Under the pieces are notes generated by a model that was given only the letters and a program-made list of their open reading frames with translations, had not been told where the DNA came from and searched no databases. A program made the position numbers and the translations under genes. Of a stretch of DNA of 64,000 nucleotides, positions 19,710 through 30,127 are shown piece by piece (positions within the stretch are counted from its first letter, which is position 1; every line of letters begins with the position of its first letter). The stretch spans positions 1 to 64,000 of the forward strand of contig CAJNDS010002824.1 of NCBI GenBank assembly GCA_905221605.1. Direction: 5' to 3'. The DNA comes from Symbiodinium natans (taxonomy: Eukaryota; Sar; Dinophyceae; Suessiales; Symbiodiniaceae).

Positions 19710-22700
19710 GTCTCAAATAAGTCGCGAGGAAATTGCATCAGGCTCGTATGGAAGCTCCAATTTGGTGGGGCGCCAGTTGTGAACGGGCAAAGGATGGCAC
19801 AAAAGGCTTGGCTTTTCATAGGGGATGCTGCGCTTTGTCTGCCCCTCCGAATTCCGTCGTTCTGCTGGGAGCGTTGCGGCCGCAGACTTCACGAGACCGT
19901 GAGAGATTTGCTTCCTCTGTTCCCAGTCTCCTACACTTCGGTCCCTTTCCAAATTTCATAGTACGTAGAAGTGAGCGGCAACACATACCCAACCCTCTCA
20001 CCACCTTATTACAACCACAGCCGAAAAGGCTCTGACGACTTTATCTTCTCATAGCCTCATGACTAGCAGCGAGCAGACTAGCAGGAGCTCCAACCCTTTG
20101 AGCCTCTGGCTCCTTCGAGGACCTCAAGGCTCCCAAGAATCGCGAATCGAGGACACAAGCCGTGGGTTCTCATGTCGTCTTTTGCAACTTTGGAACTTTC
20201 TTGCTGAAGGTGGTGAAGCAGTTTAGGGTGACCTCGCTCCAATCTCGAACTCGACCAAGGTCCTGGGGCACGCACAGCAGGGACCTGTGCAGCCAGCTCC
20301 CAAGATGATCTTATTTCTCATGCAGCAAAAGCTATGTCATGCGAATCCGGCAAACGACCCGCCTAACCACGGGAGAGACTGAAAGCAGAGCCCAAAAACC
20401 GAAATAGAAGCGGATTCTTCTGGGAGGCCAGTCTGGCCCAAACCACTGTCGTGGCTGAACCCAAGCGTCTAACTCCCCCCCTCCCGACGATGCCCCGCCT
20501 CCCCCCCCCCCCCCCCACCCCGCTGATTCCACAGGGCAGGCTCGTACCTGCTCGATGATTTCAATCTGGTCCCGCCACTTCGAATCCCTTTCTCCTTGGG
20601 TCTTCTGGGGGCTTGGGGCTGGAGGAGTAGAGGAAGTCGTGTCAGAGGTCTCGGTTTACCCGCCAACTGGAGACCGAGGTGCGCTGCTTCTGCCGTTCCA
20701 GCTTCTCGGCTGTGGCTGCCTCCTTCCGGAGTGTTGGGTTCTAGCACTTGGGATCTGTTTGCTGAGCCTCTGCCCCGCAAGACGCTGCAATCTTCCTCAA
20801 AGCCTCAAGTGGCAAGGCGCCCCCCTCCACTCCCCCCCCCCACCCATTACCTACACCTCGATACCTCGAGGCCATCCTGAGCGGAGCCTTGGAGATCATC
20901 GCTGCCAACTGCCGGCCACGCTGCTCCGCTTCCTTGGAACCGCGAGTTTTGGTGCTTAAATCCAGTGCTTAAATGTTCGGGGCCAAGGGGGTTCAGGGCT
21001 TCGGTTGGTTTGGGATCAGGGTTGGGGTTCATGCAACTTGACCACAAAACCCTACAGACACCACAGGCGCTCCCGCACAGTTCGTCCTCTTCCTGCGATG
21101 TGTCTCTGAGGCAGCCGACCTGCTTCCATCGCTGGACCATGTCCTTTTCAGAGGCTGTATATGCCGGTCGTTTCTTTGAGGTCGATGATGCTCCAAGAAG
21201 AGTGCAAGCTGCAGCTACCCGCGCGCCATGAACACAAATCGGCTGCTGCTTGCCACTTGGCCTTCATGCCGGAGAGCTCTGCCTGATGGAGGCCTATGTG
21301 CCTGGCTTGCGCGTTCCGTGACTTGAAGAGCTTCGACTTCAAGGGTTGGAAACAGGTTTGCCATCTCGCAAGTCGGTCAAGCCAGGGGACGAACATGCAT
21401 GTCTGCTTAATGCCTGATTGTCAACATCCAAAGTCAGGCCAGCAAATTGTAGAAGCCTGAACGCCAGCCCGAACTGGGAGATCCTAGACGAGCCTCTGCG
21501 TTTCGGTGTGCTCTGCTTGCCACCTTTGGTGAGCCTTGTCCGCCAAGTGAGGCTTCATAGCTGGGTTTTTTTGTTGCATGCGTGCGCAGGATTCTCGAAC
21601 GTTCTACTGGTCACCGGGCTGCACTCAACTGCTGCTTACAATATCACTGCTATTCAGGCCACCACACCCCAAGGACAAGCCGTCTCTGGGCCGTTACATG
21701 TTCCAGTATCCCACTGCACGGCCTTTCGCAGCTCACGCGGCAGCTCCTTGTGCCATCGGCATTCAGCATGAGAAGTGTGTGAATAAGCACCTCGTGCAGC
21801 AAATTGAGCTCATGGAGCTCGACAGTACTTACTGTTGCTCAGCCTGTTGGACTTGGAATGCATGTCGATTGCTGCCGTTTTGGTTGGGAACCTTATCTTG
21901 AGCGGCCTTGCCTAACCAGTCTGAATTCTTCTGAGAATGAGGTGTCCATGCCGCTATTGGCTTCCCTTGCGAGCTTACACACTGAAGCAACAACACTTTC
22001 AGCGGGCAGAGGCAGTCCCCGAAGTGCTGCCGCATGGAAGACCTTGGTGGCCCCCACAACCCAACCCCACCCTCCCACAAAGGGAATGCACGCATGTGAT
22101 TTGTAGTGCATGATGTACCCTGACGAGTCACGCCCCTCAGCATGCAATTGCAAAACCACGTTTGGGCTGAGCTTAGTTCTCGGCCATTCAGCATTCATCG
22201 GCTGCAGCACCTTTCTGTGGCGACAAAGGGAATTACGCGCCGGGCCCCAGAATGCTAACTGCATGTCGCCGTTGGCTGGGTGAGCTGGGTGCCCCGTCCT
22301 GCGTGAAGAGTTCCTTCACTGCCCGGGACAGCAAGCTGACTCCTCCCAATCTGCGGTGGATTGTCATAGACACTCATAGGCCCGCCCGCGCCAAAGAAAG
22401 TGTCCAATGTCAGTTGTCTAGTATTGCTGCACATTAGTCCGCGCAGAGCGCCGCACAACTTCAGGCCCAAAGCGAATCGGTAGGCTGCATCTTTCAACGC
22501 CCATATGGCCCCTGCCATATGTGCTCTGCTTACACCTTTCAAGGTTTAGCTGCGCTTGTTTGCATAATTTCGCTCTTCAATGCAATATGTCGAGACCTGC
22601 AACTTGCCACGTCTTCCATTGCCAACAAGGAGGCTGCGCCCCTACTGGTTTAGAAAGCGCAGAAAGCGGCAAATCCCTGGCCTCTTCCCGGCCCCCCCCC

Positions 22701-23640
22701 CTTTACACCGCCCTTACACCGAGGAACTTTAATTGCAGGAGAGCAAGCGGACCATCAATTCGATGCTTGAACAGAATCCGGGAACCCTCCAATCCTAACC
22801 CCCCCCCCCCCCACCCTTGACCCCAAGAACACCCGAAAACACGCAGTCTTAGAAAGCATCTGGCTGCCTTCGGCCTGGTCTGCAAGACCCTGGCGGAGCT
22901 CGCCGGCCTACTTGAGAGCTTGGAGTACATCCGGGAAATATTCAGGCAGGTCCCTGACTGACGCTCCGCCACAGGTGTCCTACTACTGCTAGGACCTGAT
23001 CACAAGATGACAACAGCTGGTGGTCACCCTGGACGTGCTGCACTTCCCGACTCCCCTTTGGCCAATTTTGTGAATACATCTCGCTTCCTGTCAACCCAGC
23101 CCTTATGATCGACCTCCCGAGAAGAGCCCTTCTTCTCCGAGTTGCCGGCTATTTGCTGTAGCTCCAGGGCTATCGTGGTGAGCTCGTGCAGCTGTCGATC
23201 CTGATGTGGGCATCGTGGTGGATGTTGCAAGGCAGACACTGCCGTAGCCATGCGCTGCAGACTGCTGGCTTCGCTGCTTTCGGCTTGACACTCGCAGAAA
23301 GACAGACCCGCTAGTGCACACAAAGAGAGGCACCGTGAACGCACTTTCCACGATGTTTCATATTTTTGGATGCCTCTCCCCAAAATACAGCATGTCTGCT
23401 TTCCCACAAACTCCAAGTACTATGTTCTATGACATGTCTGCGTATTCGCATTTCGCAGGCTGCAAATACGGTCAATTACAGCATTTTCTCCCTTTCCACA
23501 AGCTCCAGATACAGCGTTCTGAACGGCGTTCTGCCGATTCGCAAGCGTCAAATCCTTCAAACCCTTCCTTCCGTCCTTTCTTTCTGCCCCTCCCTCTAAT
23601 ACAAGAAAGAATTTTGTTTTATCCTTAGTTGACTTGTTTT
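19710..23640. other. Heptamer-free island, genes not resolved
   Basis: About 4 kb of ordinary-complexity DNA without TTTAGGG arrays. Short open frames of 60-134 codons overlap on both strands. I recognise no domain, and none has clear flanking splice signals. C-runs occur near 20500 and 22800. Exons of unknown genes may be present. Confidence 0.4.
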
Positions 23641-23663
23641 TGCTTCCTTTTGATTCTTTAGAT

Positions 23664-23850
23664 CCCTATCCAGTGGTCGCTTACGCATACGGATTCCGCG
23701 GCAGGAATCACAAACGCTGGTGCCTTCTCGGCAAGGGAGACCTGGATGTTGCGAACGGCCTGGCTTTGCAAGTGGCCGGAATCTGTTTTGCGCTACCTCT
23801 TTCGTCTCGACTTCTCAGGGTGTGCACAACCCACACACGCACCCCTTTGT
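23664..23850 (+). CDS. Possible plus-strand exon after a strong acceptor
   Basis: A pyrimidine-rich tract ends in TTGATTCTTTAG, a good 3-prime splice site. The frame that follows reads DPYPVVAYAYGFRGRNHKRW, then CLLGKGDLDVANGLALQVAG. A second frame (IPIQWSLTHTDSAAGITNAG) is also open, so the choice rests on composition. No family recognised. The conventional-looking acceptor differs from the GC/GA-type introns seen elsewhere. Confidence 0.35.
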
Positions 23851-24641
23851 GCTCCCCTCAAGCCTTCATTCCGCACATCCACAGCCTTTTAGATCCCCAC
23901 GAAACGGCCAGCCGGGGCCTGCTGACAGGCGACCAGCCCCTGGGTGTGGGTGTTCCTTCGCAACGTCAAACATCGCAATGCTCTGGAGGAGAGCACTATC
24001 TGCAAGACCGACCAGTACTGCTCCCCCTGATGTCATCGCAGCAGCTCCCCCACCCTGCCCCCCCCCCCCACTGCCACCCTGCAGGCAGCTGCATATAGAG
24101 CTGCGGAGTCGTTTGCAAACATGCAAACACCCTTTTCAGAGACATCAGCAGCCAAGCGCTGGGCTCCAGGGAGGCTTCCAAAGTGTCCACCACAACTCGA
24201 TGGCCTTTACATGCCAAAAGTCTTTTCTGTGGAGAGGCCTTGGGTGGTGGGCAGGGTGCTCCAGTGTTCTCGGTTTCTTCGGTCGGATTGCCGTAGGGAT
24301 TTGAAGCGTGCCGAGAGGTACGTCTTGGTTCAGAAGGTTTCATGCTGATGACTGGTGTGAAGCAGGATGCCGATTCCCCTGCATCTTCTTAAAACTACGG
24401 CCCCCGGCGTTCTTCCAGAAGGCGCCGTCTCTCCACCTGAAGGCTGTCCCAAAAGATCCCGATACCATTAATTTCCCGTAAAGGTGCGTAAGATTTGGGC
24501 GAGTATGATACTGTACTTCATTGGTTTATGATTCTGTTTCTGTTCTAGTTCTCATGGAGCACACCTTGTCTGTCTCTCATTGTGCTGAATGTCTGAAACC
24601 TGTCACTCAAAATTACGTCTAACTTGGTGAATAAAGTCTTC

Positions 24642-24780
24642 CACTAGGAGCCTTTAAACTGCAAAACTCGTTTCAAAGTTCTTCATGAAGACTTTTATAC
24701 ACTCGATAACGAACAAATTTTCTGCAGAGAGCATTTCACTCTTCCTTGCTCAGTTTGCAAGGAGGACATTAAAGTTTAAG
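24642..24780 (+). CDS. Orphan LIM-like zinc-binding exon
   Basis: Directly after a TCTTCCACTAG acceptor the plus strand reads EPLNCKTRFKVLHEDFYTLD, then NEQIFCREHFTLPCSVCKED, then I-K-V and a stop at about 24778. The pattern (aromatic plus Cys, F-Y-x-x-D, F-C-x-x-H-F, C-x-x-C) is that of the second half of a LIM domain and the start of the next. LIM domains bind two zinc ions and mediate protein contacts. No other exon of the gene was found, and one expected Cys pair would have to come from the preceding exon. It could be a relic or a foreign insertion. Confidence 0.45.
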
Positions 24781-24931
24781 ATAAAGACTCGGCAAAGTCC
24801 GGTGATGCCATCTTTGTCCCACAAGTGGCCCTAACCTCAAGACAAAGCCCTACAGCGTAACTGATCCAGACCCAGACCCTGCAAAAGGAGGGACCTCCGC
24901 CCCAAGCTGATCTCGGAGCTCACTGCCTCAG

Positions 24932-25303
24932 TTGGCCGACTTGGAGAACGACAACTTTCAAAAACGCTGGACTAGACAGGGACATAATGCAGAACAGCTC
25001 GTCGACCTTTTTCTCCGTTCCGCCAACAGTGTCGGGTGTAGGTGCGCGACTCCACGCTTAGGCAAGACAAGACGAGACATGCACAGCCTTTCCCTCTTAG
25101 CACTTGAGCGTGAAACTGCCGCCTCATCCATCCGCCGCGCAAGTGCTGCAACATCCTGCTCAGGGCAGAAGCAGTTTGGTCGCAACTATGCTTTGACATG
25201 GGAGGTCTCGAGCGCCATTGGGCACATGCACAAACGCAGTAAAAATATTATAACGGCCCTATTAATGAGTGCTTCAAGGGCCGACATAAAGATATTACGT
25301 TAA
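24932..25303 (+). CDS. Open frame of 123 codons, unknown
   Basis: Begins in frame with LADLENDNFQKRWTRQGHNA and continues QLVDLFLRSANSVGCRC, a plausible helical protein, to a stop at 25303. No family recognised; overlapping minus-strand frames exist. The AT content rises at its end. Confidence 0.3.
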   Translation: MADLENDNFQKRWTRQGHNAEQLVDLFLRSANSVGCRCATPRLGKTRRDMHSLSLLALERETAASSIRRASAATSCSGQKQFGRNYALTWEVSSAIGHMHKRSKNIITALLMSASRADIKILR

Positions 25304-25439
25304 CGAACAAAAAGCGTACTAAATAACGTGTGAACGCAGAGAACACACAAGCTTTACCGTATATTTCGTATTACTAATGAAACTTCGTTTACAATCATAT
25401 CCTTGTCCTTTGAAAGAGAGTGCGTAAAAAAGAGGCCTG

Positions 25440-25530
25440 CGGATATTCAAGGTAACCCCCCCCCCTCCCCCCCCCCCCCCCCCACCTCCTACAAAGAAGG
25501 GGGTGGGGGCGCCCCCCCCCCCCGCCATGC
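25440..25530. repeat. C-run pair
   Basis: Long C-tracts near 25457-25482 and 25513-25522 around TCCTACAAAGAAGGGGG. Confidence 0.8.
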
Positions 25531-25559
25531 TCAATTCCACATTTCCTCTGCCATGTTTG

Positions 25560-25951
25560 TAGGATTCCTATTGCTTTTTATTCGGAATCCTTCTAATTTC
25601 AAGAGGATTTCTATTAATGTAACAAGATTTCTATTTGCCTTCTTTTTTCGTAGCATTTCTAATCGGACTTCTACTAATTTTAATAGCAGTTCAATCAATT
25701 GTAATAGGAGTTGAACTTAATTCGACAAGGATTTCTATTTTTTCAATACGAATCCCGTTAAACCTAATACAAATCTTATTAGAAGGGATAAAAATCTCAT
25801 TCATATTATTAGAAATCTTTCAAAAGTAACAAAAACCCGATAAGAATCAAAAGAAGTCCTATTAAAACGTTAATTAAAATCAAGTGAAACCCTATTAAGA
25901 ACACTGTTATTGACCAAGGGGGGGGGGGGGCCCCCCCCCCCCCCTTGAAAC

Positions 25952-25983
<32 letters not shown>

Positions 25984-26530
25984 GGGAGGGAGGGGGGGGG
26001 GGGGGTGGGGGGGGGGCAGTGAACAGAGAGGGGGGGGGGGGGGGGGGGGGGCTGGCTTATGTTCCCGCAGGCCGCAGTGGCGCGCACTATCGGATCCTGA
26101 AACTTTCACAGATCGCCCGACACTGACTGTAAAACCGACATGGTATCCTGGTACCATTCCCTTACACGACAACAACGCGGATACTGATCAGAGATGACAC
26201 TGACTATGACGACCCACCACAACAACGACGACTGCTACTGCGACTGCTACTAAACTAAATCTAAAACTACTACTGCTGCTACTAATTTTAATAGCAGTTC
26301 AATCAATTGTAATAGGAGTTGAACTTAATTCGACAAGGATTTCTATTATTTCAATACGAATCCCGTTAAACCTAATACAAATCTTATTAGAAGGGATAAA
26401 AATCTCATTCGTATTATTAGAAATCTTTCAAAAGTAACAAAAACCCGATTAGAATCAAAAGAAGTCCTATTAAAACGTTAATTAAAATCAAGTGAAACCC
26501 TATTAAGAACACTGTTATTGACCAAGGGGG
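25560..26530. repeat. AT-rich segmental duplication separated by poly-G
   Basis: About 245 bp at 25672-25918 recurs almost unchanged at 26280-26524, both copies ending ACACTGTTATTGACCAAGG and then a G/C homopolymer block. Between copies lies a long G-run block (25919-26060) and unique DNA. The hydrophobic open frame here (SIVIGVELNSTRISIFSIRI) follows the AT-rich composition; I do not call a gene. Confidence 0.88.
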
Positions 26531-26660
26531 GGGGGGGGGGGGCCCCCCCCCTCCCCGGAACAAGAGGCGGGGGGGAGGGGGGGGGGGGCCATTGACCAAG
26601 AGGGGGGGGGGGAGGTTGGGGGGAGGGGGGGGGGTGGGGGGGGGGGGCGGCTTTATGTTT
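26525..26660. repeat. Poly-G/poly-C block
   Basis: Mixed G-runs and C-runs, similar to 25919-26060. Frames of Pro or Gly arise from it. Confidence 0.85.
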
Positions 26661-26829
26661 CCAGCAGGCCGCATTGGCGCGACTATTAAAGGCCCTCCAG
26701 GATCATGGCTTGGGGCCCGCCCCGCACATCGTACAGGACCGGTCCGCGGAGGGTTGCCGGCCGCCCTGAAGGCGCATGTTGACAAAACAAAAAAAGTGCT
26801 AAAGCCCATGAGGGTGTAGGGTTTAGGGC

Positions 26830-27087
26830 TAGGTTTAGCGGTGTTGGGTTTAGGGTGTGGGTTAGGGGTTTAGGGTTAAGGGTGTAGGGTTAAGGGTAGG
26901 GTTTAGGGTTTAGGGTTTAGGGTTTAGGGTTAGGGTTTAGGGTTTAGGGTTTAGGGTTTAGGGTTTAGGGTTTAGGGTTTAGGGTTTAGGGTTTAGGGTT
27001 TAGGGTTTAGGGTTTAGGGTTTAGGGTTTAGGGTTTAGGGTTTAGGGTTTAGGGTTTAGGGTTTAGGGTTTAGGGTTTAGGGTTTAT
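26830..27087. repeat. TTTAGGG array, about 190 bp clean
   Basis: Degenerate at the left (GGGTGTGGG, GGGTTAAGGG) and clean TTTAGGG from about 26900. It ends where element C2 begins. Confidence 0.95.
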
Positions 27088-27093
27088 GGCTAC

Positions 27094-27194
27094 TATAGGG
27101 GCCTTGATAATTAGAACAGGGTTTTGGGAGGTTACTGTAGTATAATTACGAAGTGACCACAAGGGAAGATTATTAGAAATTATTCCGACCCCTA
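27094..27194. repeat. Family C inverted-repeat element, copy 2
   Basis: CTATAGGGGCCTTGATAATT at the left, ATTATTCCGACCCCTAT at the right, with AACAGGGTTTTGGGAGG inside. Confidence 0.78.
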
Positions 27195-27282
27195 TGTAAA
27201 CCATGGGTGCCTATAAAGACCATCGAAACCCATAAAGCCAGTGGAAGCCCTCAGGACATGCGACCCTAAACACTGAGGTCAC

Positions 27283-27334
27283 CTGAAACCAAAGCTTGTG
27301 GCCTGGATTCCACACTCTTAAAACCTTCTTCCTC
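27283..27334 (-). CDS. Candidate internal exon, unknown
   Basis: 52 nt between CGTACAG|G and GTTTCAG|GTGACC (canonical donor). It encodes EEEGFKSVESRPQALVS. Composition and clean splice sites support a real exon; family unknown. Confidence 0.5.
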
Positions 27335-27376
27335 CTGTACGTGGTAGGTTTAGGGGAGAACGAGGGTTTTTTGATT

Positions 27377-27415
27377 TTTGTTTTTTTTTTTTTTTTTTTT
27401 TGGGGGGGGGGGGCA
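27377..27415. repeat. T-run followed by G-run
   Basis: About 20 T followed by about 12 G. Confidence 0.85.
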
Positions 27416-27719
27416 GAGGGTACGGATATGAAGGGCCCATGAAACTACCCCATTTGAACCCACAGCAGAGGCGCGGCCTAAGTCTTGAGTTCAGGCCTGA
27501 GTAAACCCGGGTACCCTAGCCAACAGCAGCCTAAATCCTAATCAAAAAAGCCGGCCGACAAGTCCCAAACCCTAAACCTAAACCCGAAGCCCTAGAACCA
27601 GAATCCTGCATCAAATCCTAAAACCCCCTAAGCCCTCAAGGCCTTCTCCCTCACCCTAAACCCTAAACCCGAAACCCTAAACCCTAGACCCTAGACCCTA
27701 AACCCTAAACCCTAAACCC

Positions 27720-27815
27720 TGAAGCCTGCAAAAACGGGATACCGGCCTTAAGGCCTGGCGCTGCTTGCGGGCGTCGGCCTGGACAGAAGGCATCAGGGGC
27801 TTCAAACTGTGGGGT
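27720..27815 (-). CDS. Candidate internal exon, basic protein
   Basis: After TAGGTTAG|GA the minus strand reads LKPLMPSVQADARKQRQALR followed by P-V-S-R without a stop until heptamer repeat. The end is unresolved. Confidence 0.45.
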
Positions 27816-28019
27816 CCTAACCTATGACTGTTTAGGGTTTAGGGTTTAGGGTTGAGGGTTTGGGGTTTGGGGTTTGGGGTTTGGGGTTTGGGGTTTAGGG
27901 TTGCGGCAAAGAGAGGCTCTGACTGAAGGTGCTAGGGTAACTTGAGTCATGCCCTTATTTAACCTTACTTATATCTACCCATGAACCTCCAAGTAGGGTA
28001 TAGGGGTTTGTAGAGTGTG

Positions 28020-28115
28020 GGTTGGCCTTATACTAACAGTCCTACATAGCGGTTATATTAGGTGATACTGTAATACCGATTAAGGACTGTTAGAAAAAGG
28101 GGGAACATCCCAACC
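28020..28115. repeat. Family B inverted-repeat element, copy 1
   Basis: Left GTTGGCCTTATACTAACAGT; right AGGACTGTTAGAAAAAGGGG then GAACATCCCAACC. About 96 bp. Four other copies or part-copies occur in the window. Confidence 0.82.
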
Positions 28116-28487
28116 TACGATGCAGCAGACCGGAAGCCGGTGAAGTATTGAGAGATACTGTAGGACATCATGCGGGCAGTTCTCCAACATAGAATCCAGT
28201 CTACACCCTGTTCTGGAACCAGAATCAGTTCAAAAAAATAGGTTTTCTACTCGCTTGGGTTCATACTTAAAAAGCAAGTCTCCTTCAGCGATAGTTGTAG
28301 TGGCGCAGTGGCAAGCTCAACCCCCCTATTTGGGCTTTAGGGTTTCGGATTTAGGAAAAAGGTGGTAGACCCTAAGCCCAAACCCGAAACCCTAAGCCCA
28401 GAACCAAACTGTAGGGTTCGGTGCTAACCCTAAAGTCGAGAAGCCTAAGCCCAGAACCCTAAAACGCCTCATGCGCACAGACCCATG

Positions 28488-28543
28488 CTTTCAAGATTGC
28501 TCGTCATTTCGGGCCTTCATGAGCATTCGCGCAAATTCTTTCA
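28488..28543 (-). CDS. Candidate internal exon, helical
   Basis: After GATGCTCAG|GG the minus strand encodes SLKEFARMLMKARNDEQS. A plus-strand frame (FRAFMSIRANSFKDPE) also exists. Minus is preferred for its acceptor and helix-like sequence. Confidence 0.4.
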
Positions 28544-28639
28544 AGGACCCTGAGCATCCACTCTCCTATGCCCAAAGCCCAACCCTAAACCCTCCCCTCC
28601 TAAACCCTGAACCCCTAAACCCTCATCCCCTAAGCCTAA

Positions 28640-29110
28640 ACCCCAAAACCCCAGACCCCATACCCTAAACCCTAAACCCTGCCTAAACCCTGAATAAACC
28701 GAAATCCCTAAACCCCAAACCCCAGACCCCATACCCTCAACCCTAAACCCTGCCTAAGCCCTGAATAAACCTTAATCCCTAAACCCCAAACCCCAGACCC
28801 CATACCCTAAACCCTAAACCCTAAACCCTGCCTAAACCCTGAATAAACCTTAATCCCTAAACCCCAAACCCCAGACCCCATACCCTAAACCCTAAACCCT
28901 GCCTAAACCCTGAATAAACCTTAATCCCTAAACCCCAAACCCCAGACCCCATACCCTAAACCCGAGACCCTGCCTAAACCCTGAATAAACCTTAATCCCT
29001 CAACCCCAAACCCAAGACCCCATACCCTAAACCCGAGACCCTGCCTAAACCCTGAATAAACCTTAATCCCTAAACCCCAAACCCCAGACCCCATACCCTA
29101 AACCCGAAAC
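28640..29110. repeat. 71-bp higher-order repeat of heptamer variants
   Basis: Seven units marked by CCAGACCCCATACCCTAAAC. ATACCC landmarks lie at 28660, 28731, 28802, 28880, 28951, 29022 and 29093. The steps are 71 bp except one of 78, where a single CCCTAAA was added. Within the unit are CCTGCCTAAACCCTGAATAA and TTAATCCCTAAACCCCAAA. Confidence 0.95.
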
Positions 29111-29181
29111 CCCAACTCTGTGTGATCCCGAAAAGCTCGACCAAGCCGATGGACTTCTATAAAGGGTCTGTAGGAAGCCTA

Positions 29182-29323
29182 CTTGGTAGCCCAGTAACCA
29201 TATTATACTAGAAGTACCCTTTTTTCGTTTAGAGTTTAGGGTTTAGAGTTTAGGGTTTAGGGTTTAGGGTTTAGGGAACCTAGAACCAAAAAAAGGGGAA
29301 ATCGGCACCACAGGGCGACCAAG
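29182..29323. repeat. Family A element, copy 3, carrying a heptamer array
   Basis: Ends CTTGGTAGCCCAGTAACC and CACAGGGCGACCAAG. GCCTAC directly flanks the TTGG...CCAA core on both sides (an exact 6-bp target duplication). The middle contains about seven TTTAGGG/TTTAGAG units (29227-29277). Confidence 0.88.
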
Positions 29324-30120
29324 CCTACAAAGAAACTATGCGCAGCCGGCCTTCTTGACCCTGATCCGGGTCATCGTATCTTCCTCGTACCTTGGCCCGG
29401 CTGGATTGGGGTCTCTTGGACCATGTGAACCGAAACCCTAAATCCTAAACCTTAGGGTTTAGGGTTTATGTTGTGACCTCATGAGGACGTTGGACTCACT
29501 CCAAGGTTCACGGGCATGAAAAGTTCCTGTGCATTAAAAGGGTTTAGGGTTTTAGGGTTTAGGCTAAAAACGCCTAAGCCCTCTGAACCCTGAACCCCAC
29601 CATAAACCCGGTTTGGGGCATAGGGTTTAGGGTTTAGGGTTTAGAACCGTAGAAACCCATGATCCAGGTCAGCCCTCAACTTCAACCGTGTTGCTATTTG
29701 CCTTGCTGTCTCTGCTTCGCATGGTTTGGGATTGTAGGTTTCATAGGGTCCTCTACCACCTTCCTCCCTATGCTCCAGCTACCCCCCCCCCTCTAAATAA
29801 AGAAGTAAGGCTACTTCGGGGTAACTAAGCTTGGAGGAGGGACCCGAAACTCTGAACCCAAAACCCCCAAAAGCCCCGAAGGGTTTCGGGTTCAGGGTTT
29901 AGGGTTTTCTCTGGACTGGGGTTTGGGGCGGCTTGGGGATGTTGATCCTCATGGTCTCAGGATAGACAGACCTCAGCCTTGCTTAGGCTTAGGGTCAAGG
30001 GTGTTAGGGTGTTAGGGTTTTAGGGCTTAGGGTGTAGGATTAAGGGCGCAGGCTTTAGGATCTTTAAGGGTCTAGATTTCGGTGATTTGAGGGGTTGATT
30101 CGGGCCTTGGGCTGTAGGGT
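29324..30120. other. Spacer with short heptamer blocks, no gene assigned
   Basis: Includes an open plus-strand stretch near 29324-29420 (CAAGLLDPDPGHRIFLVPWP) next to element A3, a short C-run near 29783, and degenerate GGGTTTAGG blocks. The open stretch could be an exon interrupted by the element but lacks other support. Confidence 0.4.
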
Positions 30121-30127
30121 GCCTCAC

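Noticed and set aside
25635-25829. Small hydrophobic membrane protein
   Set aside because: AT-rich DNA biased to Ile/Leu codons; the copy at 26280 ends differently and no family is recognised.
25809-26809. Poly-Pro proteins
   Set aside because: Translation of G/C homopolymers of uncertain length.
28640-29110. CRISPR-like regular spacing
   Set aside because: The 71-bp periodicity is a simple tandem higher-order repeat of heptamer variants.
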